A DNA stretch of 56,752 nt from Desulfuromonadaceae bacterium. GTDB lineage: Bacteria > Desulfobacterota > Desulfuromonadia > Geobacterales > Pseudopelobacteraceae. Below the pieces are notes generated by a model that worked only from the letters and a program-made list of their open reading frames with translations, was not told the DNA's origin and ran no database searches. Shown piece by piece: positions 14,799 to 24,002 of the stretch; positions within the stretch are counted from its first letter, which is position 1, and each line of letters starts with the position of its first letter. The stretch is from assembly GCA_028712665.1 (NCBI GenBank), contig JAQTRC010000007.1, positions 1 to 56,752 of the forward strand. Direction: 5' to 3'. Both the position numbers and the translations under genes were made by a program.

Positions 14799-16682
14799 AT
14801 GTCTTCAAAACTTTTCGGATTCATTGCTCTGATGTTCCTGACGGTTGCCTTTGCTCTTCCCGTAGATGCAGAGCAGGGGATGGCCATTGACCCTGCTACC
14901 TGCCTGGGGTGCCACAGCAACAAGATCGCCATTCAGGATTTTGCCGGTTCTGTCCATGGCAAAAATGCCTGCACCAGCTGCCATGTCGATATTGTCGATC
15001 TCGTCAAGCATATGAAAAGAGAGATCAAGGTCGATAAGGTACACTGCGAACGCTGCCACAAAAAACAGAATTCCGAGCATTACTCAAGTGTGCATGCTGA
15101 AAAAGGGGTGACCTGCGCCCAGTGTCACACAGATGTTCATACCCATAAGTACTGGAAAAATGACAAGCGGGTAGTGGTTGCCAAATGTGTCCAGTGCCAT
15201 GACAAGGAGGCGGTATATCAGACGTCGATCCACGGCAAGGGGGTTCAAGCCGGCAACATGGATTCTGCGGCCTGCCATGACTGCCATAATCTCCACGCTA
15301 TCGACAAACTTGGCGGCGCAAATGACCACAAAGGGCGCGAATTCCACACCAAAGTCTGCATGAAGTGTCACAGCGACCAGAAGCTGATGGCCAAAAACAA
15401 GGTCACAAATGTGGCGGTCAAATCATACATGGAGAGCTACCACGGCAAAAATTACCGCCTCGGTTTCCCTGATAAAGTAGCCGGTTGCGCAGATTGCCAT
15501 ACCGCACACTCGGTATTGCCCAAATCGGATCCGCAATCGAGCATCAACCCAGCGAATTTGGTTCGGCAATGCGCCAAGTGCCACTCCAAGGCAACACCGC
15601 TCTTCGCCCAGTATTATGCCCATGGCGAGATGACGGACCGGCATAAATATCCGATCCTGTTCTACACTTTTGTCGCCATGACCGGACTGCTGCTTTCCAC
15701 ATTTGCCGTTTTCTGGATTCACACCCTGTTGTGGATGTTCCGGGGTTTTGTTGAAAACCGTGAGAAGGCCGACATACTGGCCGCAGGCGCAGATGAACAC
15801 GTTACTCCTAATGGTACGCACCATCACGTAATTCCACATGCACACAAGCAGTACCGACGCTTCAACCGTCTTCACATCGTTCTGCATCTTCTGGTCATCA
15901 CCAGCTTCCTGCTGCTGTCGTTGACCGGCTTGCCGCTCAAATTCAGCGGCCAGCAGTGGGCCGACTTCATGATGCATTTTTACGGTGGGGCAGCAAATGC
16001 CGCGCTGCTTCATCGCGTAGGCGCTGTAATCACTTTCGTCTATTTCGGCTCTGCAATTGTAATGAGCATCAATTTCCTGTTTATCAGGAAAGATATCAAA
16101 GGTAATCCGATACAGCGCCTGTTCGGTCCTGATTCGCTCTGCTTCAATCTGCGCGACATCAAGGATGTGTTCTATATGGTCAGATGGTTCTTTTTCAAGG
16201 GGCCGAAGCCGACCTTCGAACGCTGGACCTACTGGGAAAAATTCGACTTCGTGGCGGTCTTCTGGGGTATGTTCGCTATCGGCGGATCCGGCCTGATGCT
16301 CTGGTTCCCGGAATTCTTCGGGCTGTTCCTGCCCGGATGGGCGTTCAACGTGGCAACGATTGTCCATTCGGACGAAGCGCTGCTGGCAACCGGTTTCATC
16401 TTCACGGTCCACTTCTTCAACACCCATGGACGCCCCGAGAAGTTCCCGATGGACTTCGTCATTTTCAATGGTCAGATCGGTAAGGAGGAGATGATCGAAG
16501 AGCGGGGAGACCAGTGGAAACGCTATGAAGAGGAGGGGATTACCGAGCAGTTCGCCTGCAAGAAAACCAGCGGCGTGATTTACGACTTCATGCTCAAGGG
16601 TTTCGGGTTTACCGCCCTAATAACCGGCCTCGGCCTGCTGTTGCTGATGATACTGGCCTTTATCTCAGGCGGGGGACACTGA
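14799..16682 (+). CDS. cbcL: CbcL-type inner-membrane multiheme c/b cytochrome (quinol oxidoreductase)
   Basis: 627 residues with a strong AGGAGG site. The signal peptide covers about 1-24. Nine CxxCH haem sites begin at Cys35, 58, 83, 106, 130, 159, 187, 230 and 258, then a membrane domain (about 285-627) with roughly six helices. Its His-bearing helices (RLHIVLHLLVITSF, ALLHRVGAVI, FIFTVHFFNTHGRPEKFP) resemble di-haem cytochrome b of formate dehydrogenase or hydrogenase type. Nine c haems plus a b domain in one chain is the architecture of G. sulfurreducens CbcL, a menaquinol oxidase needed for respiration of low-potential Fe(III) and electrodes. The gene is monocistronic, between the PpcA-family gene and a terminator. 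Confidence 0.9.
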   Translation: MSSKLFGFIALMFLTVAFALPVDAEQGMAIDPATCLGCHSNKIAIQDFAGSVHGKNACTSCHVDIVDLVKHMKREIKVDKVHCERCHKKQNSEHYSSVHAEKGVTCAQCHTDVHTHKYWKNDKRVVVAKCVQCHDKEAVYQTSIHGKGVQAGNMDSAACHDCHNLHAIDKLGGANDHKGREFHTKVCMKCHSDQKLMAKNKVTNVAVKSYMESYHGKNYRLGFPDKVAGCADCHTAHSVLPKSDPQSSINPANLVRQCAKCHSKATPLFAQYYAHGEMTDRHKYPILFYTFVAMTGLLLSTFAVFWIHTLLWMFRGFVENREKADILAAGADEHVTPNGTHHHVIPHAHKQYRRFNRLHIVLHLLVITSFLLLSLTGLPLKFSGQQWADFMMHFYGGAANAALLHRVGAVITFVYFGSAIVMSINFLFIRKDIKGNPIQRLFGPDSLCFNLRDIKDVFYMVRWFFFKGPKPTFERWTYWEKFDFVAVFWGMFAIGGSGLMLWFPEFFGLFLPGWAFNVATIVHSDEALLATGFIFTVHFFNTHGRPEKFPMDFVIFNGQIGKEEMIEERGDQWKRYEEEGITEQFACKKTSGVIYDFMLKGFGFTALITGLGLLLLMILAFISGGGH

Positions 16683-16708
16683 TAAGTATAATTGAATAAA
16701 ATGATTTG

Positions 16709-16733
16709 GGGGGCTAATCAGCCCCCTTTTTTT
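16709..16733 (+). terminator. Intrinsic terminator after cbcL
   Basis: A GC-rich stem GGGGGCT / AGCCCCC with loop AATC is followed by seven T, 26 bases past the stop codon. Confidence 0.92.
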
Positions 16734-16776
16734 ATCCTCAAACTGTGTTGTTCTTCAGGCCCTTTAGGTTCCAGTT

Positions 16777-18606
16777 TCATATACCATCAACTGGTTCATT
16801 TTCTCTCCGATCGGCAGGCTGTTTCTGCCATTTGCCCAAAGCAATGGATTCCACTGCGGCTGCCATCCCGAATGAAAAAACGCTGAACACCAGCGGCAGC
16901 CCATGTGTGCGGGTGAGGTCATACAGAAAGACCTTTATTCCTCCTATGACCATGACGAGTATTGCGACATTGCGGATCTCTTTGTTTTTCCTCAAGAAGG
17001 CGAAAAGAATCAGTGCGATGGCTGCACAGTTTATCAGGACCGACTGGGAACAGCGGAATGCATCACGCTGCATCTCTGCGGGAAGCATCGGCATGGCCTG
17101 AAACAGAGCGATGCGTATCATGTAGAAACCGTTTATCAACCCGGCAAGCAGCAGCAGTACGCCACTCCTGTCGTTCTTATCAAATCTGCCAAAAAATGAG
17201 GATTCGGGGGCAGGCGGCAGCAAGCGGCACCACTGGTACTGGTAGAGAATAATACAGGTCAGGAGGCCGACAGGGAGCATGTTGACAGCACCCATCGCAG
17301 CAGGGGAGTCTCCCAGGAATGCGAAAACAACGGCCGCAGAGCAGTAGATCTGGAACAGGTATGTTGTCACCCTTATCGTGCCGCTCCCCCATTTGCGCGA
17401 CATAACGGCCATGAAGAGTGCCACCAAGGAGATGATCGGCAGAGAGAGCAGGAACTTGCCCGTAGCCGCCGGCAACGCCAGCGCCAGCAGCACTCCGGAG
17501 GCAAAGGTAAAGGAGCTGGCTCCCGGAGTGCCCGCGATGCCGCGGCGTGCCAGCCAGAAGGTTGCAGCAAGGTGGCCGATTGCGGCCACAACACCAATGA
17601 CGCCCAAAAGGTATGTGTTTCCTCCCTGGGCGCTCACTACGTAGATAGCGGCGGAGAAAGCCCAGGTTATATTGAGCGTGGGAAGAGCCAACTCAAATTT
17701 TGATATCTTATCCGTGCCGCTCCGGACGATACCAAGCAGGGCAAGGAGGATGTAGGTGACAGCAAATACCGCCATTACCGGCAGAAACCAGGAAATTGCC
17801 AGTTCAGGGGCAGCAGTTTCTCCCTTGCGGAGTGAGGTGACGATCTGGACCTGCCATAGCTGCAGCATGACCATGGTTACGAAAAGGGCTGACCAGCGGA
17901 GCCATGAACATCTTTTCAACTGCGCGGCAAAATATCCGAGCAGATTGGCGGTGAAGAGCACAAGAGAGAGATAGGGAAAGAATGGGTGAGGATAATCAAT
18001 CGCCGCGCCGGCAAAGCACATGCCGAGGATACCGACCGAAATGGGGGTGAAGGCGTTGAACCGGCGGCTTATCAGCGCCATGCCTATACCGGTTGCCATC
18101 AGTGTCAGATATGCCGGTACGAGTGGGAGGGAGTTAAAGCGAGAGTGTGTCTCAACCACTATGGTAGACATCAATATCGCACCACTGGCGGCAATAATTG
18201 GGGCAAGAGGGCTCTGCTCACGGTATTTAAACCAGCCGGCGATCATCAAGATGGCGGCATAGCTCATTCCGATGCCCGAGCCGACCAGCGCGTTGACCAG
18301 TCCGCTGTCGGTTATGGTGCGAAGAATCAGGGCCACGACAAGCAGAAAGCAGAGTGTAGCGAGGCGGGGGAGCAGAGATGTGCGACCGGCCCAGTTAAGC
18401 ACCTCTTCTGAAACATCTGTAATTTCATCCGGCTCGTACTCTTTCTCCCTGGCCGCAGCAGCAGCGGGGACTGGAGAGTGAGGCACCCCGGGGTCGTTTC
18501 CATCACCCATACGGGCTGACAGGCGGTCAAGTTGACGTTCCAATGTCTGAATACGGGCCGAAAGCTCCTTTTCCCTCTCTTCAAGAGTCTGATCTGACTG
18601 TGACAT
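16777..18606 (-). CDS. Large polytopic membrane protein, DUF2339-like
   Basis: 609 residues. The N-terminus (about 1-40) is a charged heptad-like helix (LEEREKELSARIQTLERQLD), probably a coiled coil. A Pro/Ala linker (about 45-60) follows. From about residue 80 to the end there are roughly 18 hydrophobic helices with few charged loops. A conserved-looking GGIKVFLYDLT segment near the end (about 560) is typical of DUF2339 proteins. Function is unknown for the family. It lies on the opposite strand between cbcL and the ImcH-like genes and interrupts the run of cytochrome genes. Its ATG follows GGAGG; an overlapping ATG four bases earlier is out of frame. Confidence 0.75.
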   Translation of the reverse strand: MSQSDQTLEEREKELSARIQTLERQLDRLSARMGDGNDPGVPHSPVPAAAAAREKEYEPDEITDVSEEVLNWAGRTSLLPRLATLCFLLVVALILRTITDSGLVNALVGSGIGMSYAAILMIAGWFKYREQSPLAPIIAASGAILMSTIVVETHSRFNSLPLVPAYLTLMATGIGMALISRRFNAFTPISVGILGMCFAGAAIDYPHPFFPYLSLVLFTANLLGYFAAQLKRCSWLRWSALFVTMVMLQLWQVQIVTSLRKGETAAPELAISWFLPVMAVFAVTYILLALLGIVRSGTDKISKFELALPTLNITWAFSAAIYVVSAQGGNTYLLGVIGVVAAIGHLAATFWLARRGIAGTPGASSFTFASGVLLALALPAATGKFLLSLPIISLVALFMAVMSRKWGSGTIRVTTYLFQIYCSAAVVFAFLGDSPAAMGAVNMLPVGLLTCIILYQYQWCRLLPPAPESSFFGRFDKNDRSGVLLLLAGLINGFYMIRIALFQAMPMLPAEMQRDAFRCSQSVLINCAAIALILFAFLRKNKEIRNVAILVMVIGGIKVFLYDLTRTHGLPLVFSVFSFGMAAAVESIALGKWQKQPADRRENEPVDGI

Positions 18607-18768
18607 CCATGCTCCTCCAGATGAACTTATTTTGCTTTCCTTTTGTTTATAACGACATTTGAATTTATTATTATTGCAGTGAAATTGTCAACAAATCAAT
18701 TTTGCCGATCCTCATTTTCAGTTGTCTTTTACGTCAGTTATGCGTAACTGTCCAGCGTCAAAAAAGTT

Positions 18769-18797
18769 TTGACAAATATGTCACCCCATTGTAGATT
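18769..18797 (+). promoter_or_regulatory. Likely sigma-70 promoter for the first ImcH-like gene
   Basis: TTGACA (18769-18774, consensus), a 17-base spacer and TAGATT (18792-18797, four of six) lie about 75 bases before the start codon at 18873. Confidence 0.6.
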
Positions 18798-18872
18798 GCC
18801 ATGCTTTCGAGCAGTTATTCCGTAAACGGTACTGCAGTTAATTAACCAAACAGGGAGAAGGAGTAGTACGTC

Positions 18873-20414
18873 ATGGCCATTCGCAAAACAGCAGGATACG
18901 CTTGGAACTTTATCAGCCTGATCGGTTTTATCCTGGCACTAACAGCCACCGGCCTGATCATTGCGTTTACCGCGTTTGAAATGATCACCGGAATTGAGCA
19001 CGCCTACCTCGGCTTGATGACATATTTTCTCTTCCCAGGCATGCTGGTTTTCGGCCTATTTCTGGTTCCATTGGGGGCATGGAGGGTTCGCAATGAACGG
19101 ATGGCGAAACCGGACGAGGATATTCCCCCCTTTCCCCGCCTGGACCTGAACGACCCGAACCGCCGCCGTCTTTTTATCTTCTTTATCGTTGCCTCCGCAG
19201 TTTTTGTAGTAGTAGTGGCCGTTGCCTCTATCAAAGGGTTCGAGTTCACCGAGTCTACCACCTTCTGCGGAGAGCTCTGCCATCCGGTCATGACTCCGGA
19301 ACATACCGCCTGGAGCAACTCGCCCCATGCCAAGGTGAAATGCGTCGAATGCCACGTGGGTCCGGGCGCCGCCTGGTATGTGAAGGCCAAGATATCCGGT
19401 ATGAAACAGTTGTACGCAGTTCTTTTCCATACCTATCCTGAAACCATCGAAACTCCCATCGACAACCTCCGCCCGGCCCGGGAAACGTGCGAACATTGCC
19501 ACTGGCCGGAAAAATTTTACGTCGGCCGCCAGAAGATTTTCTACCACTATGCATCCAACGAGGAGAATACTCCGCGCAAGGTCGACATGCTGATTCACAT
19601 CGGTGGTAACCCCAAGAATCCGAACATCAACGGAATCCATTGGCACATCGGCAAGGAGGTCACTTTTATCGCCCGTGATCAGAAGCGCCTCGATATCCCC
19701 TATATTGCCGTCAAAGGTCTGGACGGGAAGCTGACCGAATATTCAAACATCGAGAAGCCGCTCACAAAAGATGAAATCGCCAAAGGCAACAAGCGCCTTA
19801 TGGACTGCACCGATTGCCATAACCGTCCGACCCATATCTACCACTCACCCTCCGAGGAGATGGATTTGAACTTTGTTTCGAACCGGATCGACCGGTCGCT
19901 TCCATTCATCAAGAAGGTGTCGGTTGAAATTCTGAATCGTCCATACAAGACAAAAGAAGAAGGTTTTGCCACCATAGCCAATGATATCCCTGCCTACTAT
20001 GACAAGAACTATCCTAAAGTTGCCCAGGAGAAGGGGGCCGCCATTAAACAGGCAGTTGAGCGTGTGAAGGATATCTATGAGCGGAACTTCTTCCCGGCCA
20101 TGAAGGTAAAATGGAGCACGTATCCGAACTACGTTGGCCACTTCTACACTCCGGGCTGTTTCCGTTGCCACGACGACAAGCACAAGAGTGCCGATGGCAG
20201 GATTATCTCCAAAAACTGCAAGGTCTGCCATGACGTCCTCGACCAGTCCCAGGAGAATATCCCACTCGGCAAACGAATTACCGATTTTGTGCATCCGGTT
20301 GACATCGGTGACGAACTCTACAAGACAAACTGCAGTGAATGCCATATGGCCGGCGGGCATGATGTTACCGCCGAGGGGAAACAGGGGAGCCTGGAGCCCA
20401 AGAAAAAACATTGA
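18873..20414 (+). CDS. imcH: ImcH-like inner-membrane seven-heme NapC/NirT cytochrome (copy 1)
   Basis: 513 residues. Three membrane helices (about 13-35, 46-70, 99-121) are followed by a periplasmic domain. Seven haem sites are seen: an unusual CGELCH at Cys132-Cys136 (three residues between the Cys), then CVECH (157), CEHCH (206), CTDCH, CFRCH, CKVCH and CSECH. Length, helix count and seven haems fit G. sulfurreducens ImcH, which oxidises menaquinol during respiration of higher-potential acceptors. NapC/NirT proteins typically carry such a CX3CH first site. A paralogue follows 210 bases downstream. Orthology to ImcH itself, rather than to another NapC/NirT member, is likely but untested. 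Confidence 0.85.
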   Translation: MAIRKTAGYAWNFISLIGFILALTATGLIIAFTAFEMITGIEHAYLGLMTYFLFPGMLVFGLFLVPLGAWRVRNERMAKPDEDIPPFPRLDLNDPNRRRLFIFFIVASAVFVVVVAVASIKGFEFTESTTFCGELCHPVMTPEHTAWSNSPHAKVKCVECHVGPGAAWYVKAKISGMKQLYAVLFHTYPETIETPIDNLRPARETCEHCHWPEKFYVGRQKIFYHYASNEENTPRKVDMLIHIGGNPKNPNINGIHWHIGKEVTFIARDQKRLDIPYIAVKGLDGKLTEYSNIEKPLTKDEIAKGNKRLMDCTDCHNRPTHIYHSPSEEMDLNFVSNRIDRSLPFIKKVSVEILNRPYKTKEEGFATIANDIPAYYDKNYPKVAQEKGAAIKQAVERVKDIYERNFFPAMKVKWSTYPNYVGHFYTPGCFRCHDDKHKSADGRIISKNCKVCHDVLDQSQENIPLGKRITDFVHPVDIGDELYKTNCSECHMAGGHDVTAEGKQGSLEPKKKH

Positions 20415-20424
20415 CCGCACTAGA

Positions 20425-20450
20425 AGCCCCCGGAGAACCCTCCGGGGGCT
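20425..20450 (+). terminator. Hairpin terminator after ImcH-like copy 1
   Basis: A perfect 11-base stem AGCCCCCGGAG / CTCCGGGGGCT with loop AACC lies 10 bases after the stop. Only a short T stretch follows. The same stem core recurs after copy 2 (22184-22236), consistent with duplication of this segment. Confidence 0.8.
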
Positions 20451-20488
20451 TTGCTCAAACTATCCTCAATCGAACGCCGCAACAGATT

Positions 20489-20556
20489 TTTCGAAATCCT
20501 CTCTATCTGTCAAGGTTTCCGAATCGTCCTCTAAAATCAACTTCAATCCTGTCCGC
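20489..20556 (-). pseudogene. Remnant of the 3' end of the small acidic-protein gene, frameshifted
   Basis: On the minus strand this stretch matches the last third of the small gene at 22253-22417. Shared blocks include GATTGAAGTTGAT, GAGGACGATTC, GGAAACC or its equivalent, and GAGGATTTCGAA. Relative to the intact gene it has one extra base (GATTTTAGAGGACG against GATTCAGAGGACG), a 3-base gap and several substitutions, so the frame is broken. No start codon or ribosome site remains. Its position directly after the copied terminator hairpin mirrors the intact gene's position after the hairpin of copy 2. Confidence 0.7.
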
Positions 20557-20624
20557 TTTATACAATGGCACGAACAGGTCTATTATTTGCCACAGAACGA
20601 TGTCCAGTATCCGGGGAGTAATCA

Positions 20625-22175
20625 ATGGAACAACGTAAGGATCACCGTAAAACAATAAGCGCCGAAAAATATTACATGAACGTCGTCAGTTTGCTGGGGA
20701 TGCTGACCTCTGCAATTTCTGCCTTGATGATTGCGATATTCCTGGCTTTGCAGGCATTCAGAGGGTTCGAAAATCCGTACCTGGAATTAGTTACATTTTT
20801 TCTGTTACCTGGCGGAATATTATTTGGTGGTGTGCTGACATACTTGGGTGCGTGGCGTGCGCGGATCAATCATCGCAAGAATCCTGATTTGGGTCTCCCG
20901 CCCCTTCCGCGCCTGGACTTCAATGATCCGAGAAAACTTCGTCTCGCAGGTTTCTTTGCTCTCGTAACGGTGGTATTTTTTTTCGTTATAGTGATTGCCA
21001 GCATCAAAGGGTTTGAATTTTCGGAGTCAACCACTTTCTGTGGTGAAGTCTGTCATCTGCAGATGGAGCCGGAACACACCGCCTGGCGGGAATCAGCTCA
21101 CGCAAGGGTTCGCTGTGTCGAATGCCATGTTGGCTCCGGCCTTGATTATTACCTCAAAGCCAAGCTCAACGGGACCAGGCAGCTATACTCGGTCCTGACC
21201 GATACCTATCCGGCGCCAATTCCTACTCCTATTCACAACCTGAGACCGGCTCGCGGCACCTGCGAACGATGCCATTGGCCTCAAAAATTCATCTCGGCGC
21301 GCTATAAACTTTTTTCTCATAACGCCCCGAACGAGGAAAACAGCCGTCGCGAAATTCAGATGCTGATCAAAATCGGCGGCACACCCGGCGCACCAAACAG
21401 CTCTGGCATCCATTGGCACATTGGCAAGGAAGTAAACTATCTGGCCACTGACGAAAAACGGATGAACATCCCGTATATTTCGGTAAAAAGGAAAGATGGC
21501 AGTCTGGATGAGTTTGTAAGCATCGATAAACCGTTTAAGAAGGAAGAAGTGGAGAAATACGGCAAACGGCTAATGGACTGTATTGATTGCCACAACAGGC
21601 CGGCTCATTCGTATCACCCGCCAAGCGAGGAGTTGGATCATGCTTTTGAAGCCGGCAAGCTTGACCCCGCTTTGCCGTTCCTTAAAAAAATCGCTGGTGA
21701 ACTATTGGAAAAACAGTATAAGAGCAAAGAGGAAGCAACAGCTACGATCAACAAGGGGGTTAATGAATATTATGCGAAGAATTACGCCCCCCTGGCCGCC
21801 TCCAGGGCCGCTTCGATAAAACAGGCTATAGAAGAGATCCAGCGGATCTACTCCAGAAATTATTTCCCCAGGATGAAAGTGGTCTGGAGCGCCTATCCGA
21901 CACATATGGGGCACTTCTACTTCCCCGGATGTTTCCGATGCCACGATGGAAAACATAAGAATGCCGCTGGCAGGGTCATCTCCAAAGATTGCAATCTTTG
22001 TCACACCGTTATCAGCCAGATTCAGGAAAACATCCCCAAAGGTACGCAGGTCAAGCAGTTCGTGCATCCTGTTGATATCGGCGATGATCTGAATATAACC
22101 AACTGCAGTGATTGCCACACTCCTAACAGTGTTGATGTAACCGGTGGAGCGGACGAACAGAAGAAACAGCGATAA
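20625..22175 (+). CDS. ImcH-like inner-membrane seven-heme NapC/NirT cytochrome (copy 2)
   Basis: 516 residues, a clear paralogue of the preceding gene over its whole length. It has the same three N-terminal helices, the same CX3CH first haem site (CGEVCH) and six CxxCH sites in the same order (CVECH, CERCH, CIDCH, CFRCH, CNLCH, CSDCH). Shared blocks include IASIKGFEFSESTTFCGE, NGIHWHIGKEV (here SGIHWHIGKEV) and QFVHPVDIGD. The N-terminal 15 residues and the C-terminal tail differ. The ribosome site GGGAG is seven bases before the ATG. The role should again be menaquinol oxidation with electron delivery to periplasmic cytochromes. Whether the two copies differ in potential or partner cannot be seen. 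Confidence 0.87.
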   Translation: MEQRKDHRKTISAEKYYMNVVSLLGMLTSAISALMIAIFLALQAFRGFENPYLELVTFFLLPGGILFGGVLTYLGAWRARINHRKNPDLGLPPLPRLDFNDPRKLRLAGFFALVTVVFFFVIVIASIKGFEFSESTTFCGEVCHLQMEPEHTAWRESAHARVRCVECHVGSGLDYYLKAKLNGTRQLYSVLTDTYPAPIPTPIHNLRPARGTCERCHWPQKFISARYKLFSHNAPNEENSRREIQMLIKIGGTPGAPNSSGIHWHIGKEVNYLATDEKRMNIPYISVKRKDGSLDEFVSIDKPFKKEEVEKYGKRLMDCIDCHNRPAHSYHPPSEELDHAFEAGKLDPALPFLKKIAGELLEKQYKSKEEATATINKGVNEYYAKNYAPLAASRAASIKQAIEEIQRIYSRNYFPRMKVVWSAYPTHMGHFYFPGCFRCHDGKHKNAAGRVISKDCNLCHTVISQIQENIPKGTQVKQFVHPVDIGDDLNITNCSDCHTPNSVDVTGGADEQKKQR

Positions 22176-22183
22176 ACGCTGCC

Positions 22184-22236
22184 ATCTGATGAACAGAGCC
22201 CCCGGAGGTTGTCTCCGGGGGCTCTGTTCATCAGAT
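22184..22236. terminator. 24-base-pair perfect hairpin between ImcH-like copy 2 and the small gene
   Basis: Arms 22184-22207 and 22213-22236 are exact complements over 24 bases around loop GTTGT. The core AGCCCCCGGAG / CTCCGGGGGCT is the same as in the terminator after copy 1, with 13 further paired bases added. It starts 8 bases after the copy 2 stop. The small minus-strand gene ends 17 bases on the other side. It can terminate either direction although no long T-run flanks it. Confidence 0.8.
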
Positions 22237-22252
22237 CTTAAATTGAAAATAG

Positions 22253-22417
22253 TTACAACTCTTCGAAATCCTCTTTACCCGCCGCGGTTTCTGAATCGTC
22301 CTCTGAATCAACTTCAATCGCTTCGTCCGCCAGTTTATCCAGAAACTGTTTGTTGTCACTAATAGTTTTTCTGACCTCTGTTAGCAGCAATTCAAGTTCG
22401 TCAGGCAGATCCGGCAT
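22253..22417 (-). CDS. Small acidic protein of unknown function, downstream of trxB
   Basis: 54 residues. The ATG at 22417 follows a strong AGGAGG site 11 bases after the trxB stop, which argues for a real gene. The N-terminal half is helical (LPDELELLLTEVRKTI...). The C-terminal half is rich in Asp and Glu and ends EDFEEL. Net charge is strongly negative. There is no signal peptide or Cys. It is probably co-transcribed with trxB. A frameshifted copy of its 3' end lies at 20489-20556. No family is recognised. Confidence 0.72.
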   Translation of the reverse strand: MPDLPDELELLLTEVRKTISDNKQFLDKLADEAIEVDSEDDSETAAGKEDFEEL

Positions 22418-22428
22418 CTAGACTCCTC

Positions 22429-23535
<1,107 letters not shown>

Positions 23536-23598
23536 TTAGAAATCTGATTCATTGCTGGAGACGATACTACAGGCATCATGGTATATGATGTAGAACCA

Positions 23599-23636
23599 TA
23601 AAATCAAAAGAGGAAACCAACAGCTGGTTTCCTCTT
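23599..23636 (-). terminator. Intrinsic terminator of the small gene at 23676-24002
   Basis: A 12-base stem AAGAGGAAACCA / TGGTTTCCTCTT (23608-23619 with 23625-23636) is followed on the minus strand by TTGATTTTATGG-type T-rich sequence. It separates this gene from trxB. Confidence 0.75.
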
Positions 23637-23675
23637 ATTGTTCCTGCATATATGTCTGCTCGTCAGATTGCCGGA

Positions 23676-24002
23676 TTACTGGCTTGCAGATGTAGTGGCA
23701 TAAGCAGTTACCGCATATTTTTGAGTTGCGGTTTTTTCGGCATTTGCCTTGTCGTTCGCTAATTGCGAGACTCTCTGCTCATCCGACCTCCTGGCAGTTT
23801 CCTTGGCGACAACGTTCTTGTCATCAGCCATCTTCAGCGCTTGAGACGAAATAGTTATCGTATCCGTTTGCGCCGCTTTCGCCCCCTTTTCCGTATCTTG
23901 AGCGACTTGAGGCACTGAAGTCTGTAAGTCAGTTTTAACCTGAGGGTTAATCTGAATAGGAGTAGCCAAAACACTGTTCGGTGATAGAGACGCCATAGCC
24001 AT
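23676..24002 (-). CDS. Small hypothetical protein
   Basis: 108 residues. A GAGGAGG site precedes the ATG and a hairpin terminator follows the stop, so it is very likely expressed. The protein is rich in Ala, Thr, Gln, Lys and Asp with no membrane segment and no Cys. A TDTITISSQALKMAD block (about residues 45-60) is followed by a charged helical stretch (about 65-95). The DT-ITISSQAL type of segment is seen in some small proteins linked to flagella (FlgM-like), but the similarity is too short to assign. Confidence 0.65.
   Translation of the reverse strand: MAMASLSPNSVLATPIQINPQVKTDLQTSVPQVAQDTEKGAKAAQTDTITISSQALKMADDKNVVAKETARRSDEQRVSQLANDKANAEKTATQKYAVTAYATTSASQ

Noticed and set aside
15423-16427. 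334-codon minus-strand frame
   Set aside because: It is entirely opposite the CbcL coding region and highly charged without domain features; a shadow.
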